Shown in pieces: positions 16,556 to 23,937 of a stretch of 24,593 nucleotides of DNA. The notes under the pieces were generated by a model, which was given only the letters and a program-made list of their open reading frames with translations, did no database searches and was not told the origin of the DNA. Position 1 is the first letter of the stretch; each line of letters opens with the position of its first letter. The stretch is from a virus: positions 1 through 24,593 of the IMG/VR virus record IMGVR_UViG_3300022752_000378. The stretch is one strand, 5' to 3'. A program made the translations under genes and the position numbers.

Positions 16556-17878
16556 ATGGAAAAATTAGATATTTTTAAGATCACAATTGACGAGGAGTAT
16601 GGTGACGGTGAAGATTTAGGAATTTCACAAATTGCTTTTACGAACACACCTGCAATCAAAGTTAAAGGTCTTGCTTTTAGGGAAGATAAACCGAGTAAAA
16701 TGATTTTTACCGATAATGTAAAAATGAGGATTGCAGCACCTGCTTTGATTCCTATGACTATTTATAGGAATGATGAAATGGGTGAATATTATGTGCAGTT
16801 TACCGAGGAAGAAGTAGAAAAAATATTTGTTAAGTTTATGTCTAATCTTAACAATCAAGGTAAATTCAATCTTGAACATAACAACGATGAAATCGTTCCT
16901 GCTTTTATACTTGAAACTTGGATGGTTGGTGCAGATACAAAAGGTGATCGTTCTTTTACAGAATTCGGTGTTGAGGTTCCTAAAGGAACTATATTCATGG
17001 TGTCACAGGTAACTGACCCGATATACTATTCAAATTTAGTAACTAATGAACAGGTAGGTTTTTCAATTGAAGGTTTTTTAGGAATGAAATTAAGAAAACA
17101 CGAAGGACCCTATGAAAAAGAACTTGCAGTGGATTCATTTAATGATTATCCGGATGCAGCAGTTAATAACGCAAAAAGAGCCTTAAAATATCAAGAAGAA
17201 AACAAAACTCGTTGTGGAACAAGAGTGGGTTGGACTCGTGCAAGACAACTCGCAAACAGAGAAGTTTTAAGTGAAGATACAATAAATAGAATGGCGGCTT
17301 TTATTCGTCATGAACAAAATTCAAAAACACCTTATAACGAAGGTTGTGGTGGTTTGATGTGGGATGCGTGGGGTGGAACAGAGGGAATTAACTGGGCTAT
17401 CCGCAAGTCAGAACAACTTAAAAAGTTGAAAGAATTAAAAATTAACTTTACAGAAATGGAAAAACAAACTAAAATGGGTGACTTATATCTTCCAGATGGT
17501 GAGTGGGAAATTGCTGGTAAAACTTATGTTATTGAAGGTGGTAGAGTAACCGAGATCATAGATGAAAATGAAATGATGGATGGTGAAGAACAACAATCTT
17601 GTAACTGCGGTGGATCCACTTTTAATGAACTTCAAGCTGAGGTTCCTGCTGAAACAATCACAGAAGAAAAAGTAACTGAAAAAATAACTGAACCTTCAAT
17701 CAAAGAAGAAGAGGTTATGAAACTGATTGAACCAAAACTTGAAGAAATCTATAAAATGATTGCTGACTTAAATGTTAAACTTGAAGGTAAGCAAGATGTT
17801 AAGATTGAGGAAAAGGTTGAAGAGGTTAAAATGAGTAAGCAACAGGCTTATTCAGAAATTCTAAAAAAATTGAAATAA
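16556..17878 (+). CDS. Prohead protease (XkdF-like) fused to a scaffold-like domain
   Basis: A 440-residue, three-part capsid maturation protein. Residues 1-180 resemble the XkdF-like/HK97-type serine protease: FNLEHNNDEI with H108, the FILETWMV strand at 118-124 (an E-T pair where many relatives have E-S), and VGFSIEGFL with S170 as the likely nucleophile. Residues about 198-290 form a cysteine- and tryptophan-rich module (CGTRVGWTRARQLANRE, then CGGLMWDAWGGTEGINWAI) known fused to such proteases. The remainder, from about residue 340, is acidic, low-complexity and coiled-coil (KLIEPKLEEIYKMIADLNV) and ends in a basic helix, as expected of an internal scaffold. M301 (17456) offers a possible internal start for a separate scaffold product. 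It lies 18 bases before the capsid gene, the usual order. Confidence 0.82.
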   Translation: MEKLDIFKITIDEEYGDGEDLGISQIAFTNTPAIKVKGLAFREDKPSKMIFTDNVKMRIAAPALIPMTIYRNDEMGEYYVQFTEEEVEKIFVKFMSNLNNQGKFNLEHNNDEIVPAFILETWMVGADTKGDRSFTEFGVEVPKGTIFMVSQVTDPIYYSNLVTNEQVGFSIEGFLGMKLRKHEGPYEKELAVDSFNDYPDAAVNNAKRALKYQEENKTRCGTRVGWTRARQLANREVLSEDTINRMAAFIRHEQNSKTPYNEGCGGLMWDAWGGTEGINWAIRKSEQLKKLKELKINFTEMEKQTKMGDLYLPDGEWEIAGKTYVIEGGRVTEIIDENEMMDGEEQQSCNCGGSTFNELQAEVPAETITEEKVTEKITEPSIKEEEVMKLIEPKLEEIYKMIADLNVKLEGKQDVKIEEKVEEVKMSKQQAYSEILKKLK

Positions 17879-17896
17879 AAAAAAATTAACAAAAAA

Positions 17897-18817
17897 ATGA
17901 GAAAATTAAGATTCACAACTGACATACAGCCGAATGCTCTATTATGTCCAAATCCACAAGAATTTTATTCAAAATGTTACATCACAGAAGATATCGCTAA
18001 CAATTATAGAGCTATTCCTGGTGTAAAATCATCTACAAAAGTTGCAAATGTTTTGTTTGATGACTTATTGAAAGCTTCTGAATGTTCGTTCACTGATGCT
18101 TCAACAACTCTTGATGCAAAAGAAATCACGGTTTGTCCGATTTCTGCTATGGCTCAATTATGTCGTTTTGACCTTGAAACTTCATATGTAGCTTTACAAA
18201 TGGCTAAGGGTTCAAACGGAAGTTTTGAAGTTGCTTCATTCATGCAATACTATTGGGATGAAATGTCAAAACAAATTCAAGATGAGATCGCACAGATCAG
18301 ATGGCAAGGTAACACTTCTGGTGGAACAGGAACATTCCTTGATCTTTGTGATGGTTATGAAGTTCAATTCGCAACTTCTAGTTCAGGTGTAGTTCCTTTA
18401 ACTCTTGGAACGGTTTCAGTTACAAATGTTATTGACAAATTTGCAGCCGCTTGGGATCTTTTGACACCTGCTTGTAAGTTCAAAAAAGCTTCTTTAAGAT
18501 TTTATGTTTCTGCTGATATTGCAGCTCTTTATCAATTGGCTGCGGCACAGGGTAATACTCAAACTTATGTTACTTTACCTCTTGGTTTAACATTCTTGGG
18601 AATTCCTATCGTTATTTGTGAAGGTATGTCTGCTAAAAAAATGGTTTTGACTATCAAAGACAATCTTATCTATGCTTTTGATGGTGAAGATGATTCAAAA
18701 GCACTTAAAGCTGTAAATCTTGAAGACACGGTTGCTGAACCACTTTTAAGAACAAGAGCTAACTTCAAAGTTGGTTTTCACTTCGTGAATCCAGCAGAGA
18801 TCGTTTACGGATCATAA
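17897..18817 (+). CDS. Major capsid protein
   Basis: A 306-residue protein directly after the protease/scaffold gene, the standard place for a HK97-fold major capsid protein. It has an N-terminal segment with conserved-looking cysteines (C17, C27), a helical and spine-like middle (SFMQYYWDEMSKQIQDEIAQ, about residues 114-133, resembling the long spine helix), a GNTSGGTGTFLDLCDGYEV loop, and a C-terminal beta region ending AEPLLRTRANFKVGFHFVNP, which resembles the conserved last strands of the fold. Composition is well balanced, with more preferred codons than its neighbours, as expected of the most abundant virion protein. A 7-bp stem-loop follows the stop. No motif alone is diagnostic; the identification rests on size, pattern and context. 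Confidence 0.85.
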   Translation: MRKLRFTTDIQPNALLCPNPQEFYSKCYITEDIANNYRAIPGVKSSTKVANVLFDDLLKASECSFTDASTTLDAKEITVCPISAMAQLCRFDLETSYVALQMAKGSNGSFEVASFMQYYWDEMSKQIQDEIAQIRWQGNTSGGTGTFLDLCDGYEVQFATSSSGVVPLTLGTVSVTNVIDKFAAAWDLLTPACKFKKASLRFYVSADIAALYQLAAAQGNTQTYVTLPLGLTFLGIPIVICEGMSAKKMVLTIKDNLIYAFDGEDDSKALKAVNLEDTVAEPLLRTRANFKVGFHFVNPAEIVYGS

Positions 18818-18821
18818 TAAA

Positions 18822-18842
18822 AGGGGAGCTAAACACTCCCCT
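18822..18842 (+). terminator. Stem-loop after the capsid gene
   Basis: AGGGGAG (18822-18828) pairs with CTCCCCT (18836-18842) around a 7-nt loop CTAAACA, just after the capsid stop. It is followed by ATAAAAAAATATAAAA and not by a U-tract, so it is not a classical intrinsic terminator; it may be a host-type terminator, a processing site or a stabiliser of the abundant capsid mRNA. Confidence 0.75.
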
Positions 18843-18864
18843 ATAAAAAAATATAAAATTTAAT

Positions 18865-19410
18865 ATGGCTTTATGTAACTCCTTAACTTCTATCGCAAAA
18901 AGTTGTGATAATAATATGGGGGGAATCCAAGGATTGTGGTTATGGGATATGGAAGATGTTGTTGGTGCTTCTTCTTCATTCAATACTACAACTTGGACTT
19001 GGGATTCTTATAATGTAACTGGTGGTGCTACTGCTGTTCCGACTGGTTATACTTTTATCAGAAACTCCTCCAATTATACAGAAGAAACAAATATAGATTT
19101 AGGTAATGGTTCAACTTATGTAACTGCAACCTTGAATTTGATTTTTACAAGACGCGAAGCTCTGAAATCAAAATCAATTAAGATTCTTGGTGAAGGACAA
19201 AGATATTTAGGTGCCCTTGTTTGGGATTCAAACGGACTATATTGGTTGTTTGAAGATTTACAATTATCAGCAACAGGTGAAGGTTCTGGAACTGCGAAAG
19301 CAGATGGTTCAAAATACTCTGTTACTTTGATTGGTGAAAATTTAGATTTGGCTGGTGAAATTTCAGCCGCAGATGCCGCTTTATTGATCGCTAACGGATT
19401 CTTCGTTTAA
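18865..19410 (+). CDS. Major tail (tube) protein
   Basis: A 181-residue beta-rich protein. Its opening (MALCNSLTSIAKSCDNNMGG with C4 and C14), the later FTRREALKSKSIKI strand, the WDSNGLYWLFEDLQLSATGE region and the closing KADGSKYSVTLIGEN form the signature of a family found after the capsid gene in Bacteroidota phages, which I believe is the major tail tube protein. Length is in the usual range. It is bracketed by two stem-loops, 18822-18842 upstream and 19435-19458 downstream, consistent with an abundant product made from its own protected mRNA segment. Evidence for tube identity is pattern and context, not a diagnostic motif; a head decoration protein is the main alternative. Confidence 0.7.
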   Translation: MALCNSLTSIAKSCDNNMGGIQGLWLWDMEDVVGASSSFNTTTWTWDSYNVTGGATAVPTGYTFIRNSSNYTEETNIDLGNGSTYVTATLNLIFTRREALKSKSIKILGEGQRYLGALVWDSNGLYWLFEDLQLSATGEGSGTAKADGSKYSVTLIGENLDLAGEISAADAALLIANGFFV

Positions 19411-19434
19411 TTCTGTTCTATTCTTTTCATTCAG

Positions 19435-19458
19435 AGAGGTGGTTTCAAAACCACCTCT
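19435..19458 (+). terminator. Strong 10-bp stem-loop after the tail tube gene
   Basis: AGAGGTGGTT (19435-19444) pairs perfectly with AACCACCTCT (19449-19458) around the tetraloop TCAA. It is the strongest simple hairpin in the window and lies 25 bases after the tail protein stop. TATTAAAAATATAAAA follows, so a U-tract is missing. The role is probably transcription attenuation or mRNA stabilisation between the tube gene and the genes after it. Confidence 0.8.
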
Positions 19459-19479
19459 TATTAAAAATATAAAAACACG

Positions 19480-19911
19480 ATGATCTATATTGAAAAGAAC
19501 ATATTGAATAAGGTTGCTCTTGAATTATCAAATCTATTGCCTTCAACTCCTTCAAACACATTTTTGTTTGAGTTTGTTTATGAAGGAAATCAGAATAGAT
19601 ATTCAAGATATTTTTATACACCTGATATTTCTGTTTATCAAAATAGATACAATCTTTTTGAAATTGACGAGAACTTTTTAGGCGCAACTGGAACAACCGC
19701 ACTCAATCCAATTCAGCTTGAACCTGGACAATATTATTATAATGTTTATAGTTCAACTTTTTCTGTTGATTTTAATGATTTGAGTCCATTCACAAGCTCT
19801 GTTTTATCAACAGGAAGAATGGTTGTTGCTGGCACAATATCAGGAACATTCTCAAATCCAGTATATGATTATTTAATAATAGATCCTTTTACACAAAGTG
19901 TCTATTTCTAA
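19480..19911 (+). CDS. Unknown virion-module protein
   Basis: A 143-residue protein rich in aromatic residues, with probable beta strands throughout: LFEFVYEGNQNRYSRYFYTP, then YQNRYNLFEIDEN, then LEPGQYYYNVYSS. The last resembles a strand pair of an immunoglobulin-like fold. The first helix (IYIEKNILNKVALELSNL) may be an assembly handle. I do not recognise a named family. It lies between the tail tube gene and the portal gene, which suggests a virion or assembly role such as a tail, decoration or head-tail component. It starts 21 bases after the strong hairpin and ends 15 bases before the portal start, so it is probably translated together with the portal. Confidence 0.6.
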   Translation: MIYIEKNILNKVALELSNLLPSTPSNTFLFEFVYEGNQNRYSRYFYTPDISVYQNRYNLFEIDENFLGATGTTALNPIQLEPGQYYYNVYSSTFSVDFNDLSPFTSSVLSTGRMVVAGTISGTFSNPVYDYLIIDPFTQSVYF

Positions 19912-19926
19912 AAAAATACAAAAACT

Positions 19927-21132
19927 ATGAAACTATTTGGTTTTAATATCGGTTCAAAAAAAGTTGAAGCACAACCATTAACACAATTGACTGATCACTC
20001 TTTTGGAACTTATAAGAACTTTGCTTTTTCAACGCCTTTTTATAAGATTTCAAAAGACAATTTGTCTTTGCCTTATGTGACTAAATACTACACCACGAAC
20101 AACATAGTTAGGTTTGGTGAAGATAATTTATATCCACAGCTTCTCAATCAACTATACTATACAAGTCCTCTCCACGGCTCAATTATTGAGTTTATAACAA
20201 ACGCAGTTATTGGTGGTGGATATACATATAAAAATGATAAACTGACATCATCTGAAAAAATTGAATTGATAACTTTTGAAAAGTTGAATGATTGGCAAAA
20301 GTTATTGCGACTTTTAACTCGTGATTATTTGATACACCGAAGAGTTTGTGTCAAAGTGGTTAAGAGAAAAGGTGCTTATACAAAGTTTTTCAGATTGGAT
20401 CCATCAACCATCAGAAATGATGTTTATAATATTAAGTTCATCTATTCTTATGATTGGAGTAGAGGTTATTATGATTTTAGAGAGTTCAATAGGTGGGAAC
20501 CAACTGATGAAGATGGTGAAACACTATATGTTTATCAAGACAATACACCTGGACAAGATATTTATCCGATTCCACAATATAATTCAATTCTAAACTATGC
20601 AGCACTTGATGGTGAAATCGCTTATTTTCATAAGAATAATATTATGAATGCAGTTTTTCCAAGTTTAGTTATAAGGCGTCCAAAAGAGTTCAATTCAATT
20701 GAGGAAATTCAAGCGTTCAAAGAGGAAATAACTTCAAAAACAGGTGCTCATAATGCAGGTAGAGTTTTAGTTCTAACAGGTAATGGAATTGATGATGTTC
20801 CTCAACTTGATAGTTTAAAAGCAAATGAAAATGATAAAATGTTTGAAACTATATCAAAAGAACTGAAAGATCAGATTTGTTTTGCTTGGAGTTTGAATCC
20901 ATCAATTATGGGTATAAAAGTTTCAGGAAGTTTAGGAAACGCAGAAGAACTTCAAATGAGTTACGCAATTTTTGAAAAGAATGTTGTCATGCCTTATAGA
21001 AGAGAATTAACTGAAATATTCAATCAATTATTGTTCATCGCAGGACAGAAAAACGAGGTTGAAATAAATAACTATCAAATTTTAGATAAAACAATAGTTC
21101 CTACAAAAGAAACTATTGAGAAAAAAATATAA
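19927..21132 (+). CDS. Portal protein
   Basis: A 401-residue protein forming the dodecameric DNA channel at the capsid vertex. Typical portal signs are the early NIVRFGEDNLYPQLLNQLYY segment (from about residue 59), the SPLHGSIIEFITNAVIGGGY stretch (from about 79) marking the start of the wing, a DWQKLLRLLTRDYLIHRRVC helix, the FRLDPSTIR turn, and a stem/crown region with KELKDQICFAWSLNPSIMGI and SGSLGNAEELQMSYAIFEKN. Length is at the short end for portals. It is followed by the head-tail connector, as expected, but stands after the capsid and tail tube genes and about 18 kb after the large terminase. Confidence 0.9.
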   Translation: MKLFGFNIGSKKVEAQPLTQLTDHSFGTYKNFAFSTPFYKISKDNLSLPYVTKYYTTNNIVRFGEDNLYPQLLNQLYYTSPLHGSIIEFITNAVIGGGYTYKNDKLTSSEKIELITFEKLNDWQKLLRLLTRDYLIHRRVCVKVVKRKGAYTKFFRLDPSTIRNDVYNIKFIYSYDWSRGYYDFREFNRWEPTDEDGETLYVYQDNTPGQDIYPIPQYNSILNYAALDGEIAYFHKNNIMNAVFPSLVIRRPKEFNSIEEIQAFKEEITSKTGAHNAGRVLVLTGNGIDDVPQLDSLKANENDKMFETISKELKDQICFAWSLNPSIMGIKVSGSLGNAEELQMSYAIFEKNVVMPYRRELTEIFNQLLFIAGQKNEVEINNYQILDKTIVPTKETIEKKI

Positions 21133-21138
21133 ACTATT

Positions 21139-21657
21139 ATGATCTACTTTGTAACCGAACAATACATTAAGACATATACACCAATAACTCAAAATGTTGA
21201 TGTTAATGATTTTCTGCCTCTGATTAAAAGTGCTGCCGATGGTTATGTTCGTTCTTATTTAGGAACTTATTTTTATAATGACTTATTGACGAAGTATAAC
21301 GCACAGACACTCAATCCAGATGAAATCACACTTGTTCAGGATTATGTAAAAGACGCAGTTGCTTGGAGAGCCTGTTCAGAATCAGTTTTGACACTATCTT
21401 ATCAATTAAAAAATAAGGGAATTCAAAGTCAATCTGGTGACTTCTCACAAAATCCAGGATTTCAACCTGTTTCTTTTATTTCACACCACTATCGTGATAA
21501 GGCTGACTTTTACGATGGTAGATTAAAGAAATATCTTTTAGACAATAAAGATTTATATCCAGAATTTATATCAGACTTAAACAAAGATACAATATTAAAA
21601 CCTTTTCCTTGTTGGAGGAGAGACAACTATTTCCAAAGTGGAATAAACTTTGTATAA
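21139..21657 (+). CDS. Head-tail connector (adaptor) protein
   Basis: A 172-residue helical protein that probably binds below the portal to make the tail attachment ring. The N-terminus (MIYFVTEQYIKTYTPI) and DFLPLIKSAADGYVRSYLGT (residues 27-46), then YFYNDLL, and the DAVAWRACSESVLTLSYQLK helix resemble the gp6-like connector family as found in Bacteroidota phages. The C-terminus, with KPFPCWRRDNYFQSGINFV, extends beyond the usual helical core. The start shows the CTATT leader used by the terminase. It lies six bases after the portal stop, the normal order. Family membership is by pattern, so a near relative with a slightly different ring function remains possible. Confidence 0.75.
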   Translation: MIYFVTEQYIKTYTPITQNVDVNDFLPLIKSAADGYVRSYLGTYFYNDLLTKYNAQTLNPDEITLVQDYVKDAVAWRACSESVLTLSYQLKNKGIQSQSGDFSQNPGFQPVSFISHHYRDKADFYDGRLKKYLLDNKDLYPEFISDLNKDTILKPFPCWRRDNYFQSGINFV

Positions 21658-21674
21658 AAATAAAAAGCAATCAA

Positions 21675-21935
21675 ATGGAAATTTTACAAATTAGTGGAGT
21701 TGTTTTTGGTGTGTTATTAGGTGTTATATCATTTTTTCTTAAAGCAACCATGGACGATATCAAGAAAATGAAAGAGTGCGTCTATTCAACTAAAACAAAA
21801 GTTGAGGTTATGGAGAGTGATTATTTGAATAAGCACCAGAACTTAACTGAAAAGTTCGATCTTCTAAACACAACTATGAAAGATTTAACAAGTGAAATAA
21901 AAAAGTTGAGTGAGCAAATACATAGAGGAATGTAA
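21675..21935 (+). CDS. Small membrane/coiled-coil protein, holin- or spanin-like
   Basis: An 86-residue protein starting at 21675 after an AATCAA leader; a longer frame beginning at 21609 would overlap the connector gene and is less likely. An N-terminal membrane segment lies at residues 6-23 (ISGVVFGVLLGVISFFLK), followed by a long amphipathic region from about 26 to 83 with heptads (LTEKFDLLNTTMKDLTSEIK). This one-pass-plus-coil layout occurs in phage proteins near lysis genes, for instance XhlA-like and DUF-type holin partners, but no lysin is seen here. It is the last gene of the head block, and a strongly structured leader for the next gene begins soon after. Confidence 0.55.
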   Translation: MEILQISGVVFGVLLGVISFFLKATMDDIKKMKECVYSTKTKVEVMESDYLNKHQNLTEKFDLLNTTMKDLTSEIKKLSEQIHRGM

Positions 21936-22007
21936 AAAAAATTGAATTTTTTTTTAAAAAAAGTTAAAAAAAAACGATTTTGGTTTTTAAAACCGTATAT
22001 ATAGTAA

Positions 22008-22087
22008 TAGAGGTTAGTTGGTAATTAGGAGGGAAGTCATGAGCCCTCCTCCTCTATAAAAATAACCAACAATAAAAATTACCAACT
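22008..22087 (+). promoter_or_regulatory. Structured leader RNA with competing stems before the polymerase-like gene
   Basis: Three pairings are exact in sequence. AGGAGGG (22027-22033) with CCCTCCT (22044-22050) makes a 7-bp hairpin with loop AAGTCATGAG. AGTTGGTAATT (22016-22026) with AATTACCAACT (22077-22087) makes an 11-bp helix enclosing it and ending 4 nt before the start codon. TAGAGG (22008-22013) with CCTCTA (22051-22056) makes a 6-bp helix that crosses the 11-bp one, so the two must alternate or form a pseudoknot. ACCAAC at 22065-22070 can also replace the right arm, pairing with 22017-22022. The 11-bp helix would occlude the start region, so a translational switch is plausible; a replication origin or terminator for the upstream genes is also possible. 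Confidence 0.75.
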
Positions 22088-22091
22088 AAAA

Positions 22092-23588
22092 ATGAAGTTA
22101 GTTAAAAGATATGTTCCAGAATTGGTGCATAATTTCATTAAAAATTCCCACTATAAAAACGCTGATCATCTTTATGTAATTTGTGATATGTTAAATAGAA
22201 TAACTATTTATCGCAAAGAGGATGATAATTCAAAAGAGTTCAGAGATATTCCACAAAAATATTTCACTGAAATTATCAGTAATTATGAATATTTTAAAGC
22301 TGGATTAGATTTTTTAGAAAGCAACAATATTATTTCTTGTGATGGAATATCTTCAAAAGATGCAGGTAAAGCTTTTGGTTATAAATTCAATAATGAATTT
22401 ATTTCTAAACTAATTTCTGTTCAGTTACAAAGTATGACGATTGTTAGGAAGTTAATTAAAAATGTAAATGAAAGTAGAAATGCTGTTTCTAAAAAGTTTA
22501 AAAGTTATAAAAATTACTTCTTAAAAAATTTCAAAATTGATTTTGAAGGTGCAAATAAATGGTTAGAAAATTGGTTTAATGATGAAAGAGAAAAATTAGA
22601 ATTAGGACAAAACTATTCAACTGAAATAATTCAACTTATCAATAAATACAATCGCCTTTTCATTTCTATTAACGCTATTAATGATGGCGACTTGTTTTTT
22701 CGTAAGAACGAAACTAACGGCAGAATAGATACAAACTTAACCAGTTTGAAAAAAGAATTTAAGAAATTTATTTCTATTGATAATTTATTTCAGGTAGATA
22801 TTAAGAACTCTCAACCCTATTTCTTATCTACTATTCTATACTCTCTCTTATGTTCCACAAATCATAGTCAAAGCCTTGATACTATTGAGATACAGAAGTT
22901 CCAAAAATGGTGTTCTGACGGTAATTTATATGAAAAATTCAGTTATGAGTATGAAAAGCAAACAGGAAAAACTTTAACCAGAAGTCAAATCAAAGAAATA
23001 ATGTTCTGTATATTCTATTCAAAGAACAACTCTTACAGAAAAGAAAAATCTATATTCAAAACTATTTTCCCGACAATACTTGCTTGGATTGAAAAACAAA
23101 AAGAAAAAAACCATAACCAATTTAGTATAAGGTTACAAAAGATTGAATCAGAAATCTGTATAGATGAAATCTTGCCTCTTTTAGAAGAAGCAAACATAGA
23201 ATATTTCACAATACACGACTCCTGGTTGGTTAAAAAAGAAGATTTGAACCAAGCTATAAAAATAATAGAAAATAAGTTTATGGAGAAATTTGGTTACACA
23301 CCGAAACTTGATATTGAAGATGTAAAAAATCCAGATAAAAAAGAAGCAACTTTGTTTGAAAAGCCGAAGCAGAAAATCTTATACAAAGGTTACAAAGAAG
23401 TTGAGATTGATGAAATCACCGAAGAAGATAAAAAATTATTTTTAGAAAAAGTAAAATTTTTAGAAACTCAATATTTTGGTGTAAGTGAGGAAATTTTGAT
23501 AGATTTAAGGTTTTTTGATAAGTATAAGACAAGTTACATGTATGAAAAGTTGTTAAAAAGTGAAAAATGGCAAAAAATGACTTTTTGA
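22092..23588 (+). CDS. Divergent palm-domain polymerase, family A (PolA/T7-like) motifs
   Basis: A 498-residue protein. NGRIDTNLTSLKKEFKKF (about 209-226) resembles the R-L-S-S-x-x-P-N-L-Q region of family A DNA polymerases. VDIKNSQPYF holds D236 as motif A. RSQIKEIMFCIFYSKNN has R297, K301 and Y309, spaced like the finger helix R-x3-K-x7-Y. YFTIHDSW holds H375 and D376 as motif C, reading HDS as in T7 RNA polymerase. No exonuclease domain is visible; the first 200 residues are unknown and helical. It probably makes DNA or RNA primers or replicates a small replicon, but could be inactive. It is preceded by a structured leader and includes repeat copy C. Confidence 0.72.
   Translation: MKLVKRYVPELVHNFIKNSHYKNADHLYVICDMLNRITIYRKEDDNSKEFRDIPQKYFTEIISNYEYFKAGLDFLESNNIISCDGISSKDAGKAFGYKFNNEFISKLISVQLQSMTIVRKLIKNVNESRNAVSKKFKSYKNYFLKNFKIDFEGANKWLENWFNDEREKLELGQNYSTEIIQLINKYNRLFISINAINDGDLFFRKNETNGRIDTNLTSLKKEFKKFISIDNLFQVDIKNSQPYFLSTILYSLLCSTNHSQSLDTIEIQKFQKWCSDGNLYEKFSYEYEKQTGKTLTRSQIKEIMFCIFYSKNNSYRKEKSIFKTIFPTILAWIEKQKEKNHNQFSIRLQKIESEICIDEILPLLEEANIEYFTIHDSWLVKKEDLNQAIKIIENKFMEKFGYTPKLDIEDVKNPDKKEATLFEKPKQKILYKGYKEVEIDEITEEDKKLFLEKVKFLETQYFGVSEEILIDLRFFDKYKTSYMYEKLLKSEKWQKMTF
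22834..22898 (+). repeat. Dispersed element copy C, inside the polymerase-like gene
   Basis: The coding stretch for residues 248-269, directly after motif A, repeats copy A at 57 of 65 positions and shares the AAAGCCTTGATAC core with copy B. Here the element is translated (LYSLLCSTNHSQSLDTIEIQ). It could be an intragenic promoter for the small genes after 23608, a site for a phage protein, or the coding source from which the other copies arose. Confidence 0.75.
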
Positions 23589-23607
23589 AAAAAATATATA
23601 AAAGAAA

Positions 23608-23841
23608 ATGGATTATATAGAAATGAATGAACTTGAAAAATCAATTTTATACTTTTTGAACCGTAGAAAAGAAGGTAAGTTCTTTGTGTTCAAACTTGAT
23701 GCCATGCACCATGAATATTATTTAGGATTTGCTTATCCACTTTGGAATCCGAATATGAAAGGTGAACACGATAAACTATATCTTAAAATTAGTAGGCAAG
23801 AGTTGCGACTTTGGAAATTGAATCAGATATTAAATAGTTAA
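23608..23841 (+). CDS. Hypothetical protein, 77 residues
   Basis: A small protein starting 19 bases after the polymerase-like stop, with an A-rich leader. MDYIEMNELEKSILYFLNRR is helical, then KEGKFFVFKLDAMHHEYYLG and KLYLKISRQELRLWKLNQIL alternate strand and helix. No known motif was recognised. It is mixed in charge and soluble. It probably shares a transcript with the polymerase-like gene and so may belong to the same replication or early function. The frame is long for this AT-rich DNA and starts in the usual context, so it is probably real. Confidence 0.62.
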   Translation: MDYIEMNELEKSILYFLNRRKEGKFFVFKLDAMHHEYYLGFAYPLWNPNMKGEHDKLYLKISRQELRLWKLNQILNS

Positions 23842-23893
23842 AAAAATTATAAAAAAAAATTAAAAAAATATTCAAAAAATCGTAAAGGGAAAC

Positions 23894-23910
23894 ATATATA
23901 ATTTATATAT
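23894..23910. promoter_or_regulatory. AT-only palindrome in the gap before a small gene
   Basis: ATATATAA and TTATATAT flank one T, giving an exact 17-nt palindrome in the 96-nt gap 23842-23937. The gap also has A-tracts and CGTAAAGGG. Similar A-tracts followed by a TATATATAG-like box occur at 21940-22005, before the leader of the polymerase-like gene, so both gaps may carry promoters. Base composition alone makes chance palindromes likely here. Confidence 0.3.
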
Positions 23911-23937
23911 ACTTATATAGAAAAATATAAAAAAGTT

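Noticed and set aside
21609-21674. Longer start for the membrane/coiled-coil gene ending at 21935
   Set aside because: The extra residues lie in another frame of the connector gene and put charged residues before the membrane segment; ATG 21675 is better.
21940-22006. Promoter of the Bacteroidota TTG/TAnnTTTG type before the structured leader
   Set aside because: TATATATAG and a TTG are present, but the spacing and the -7 match are poor, and such AT-rich DNA gives chance matches; only mentioned as a possibility.
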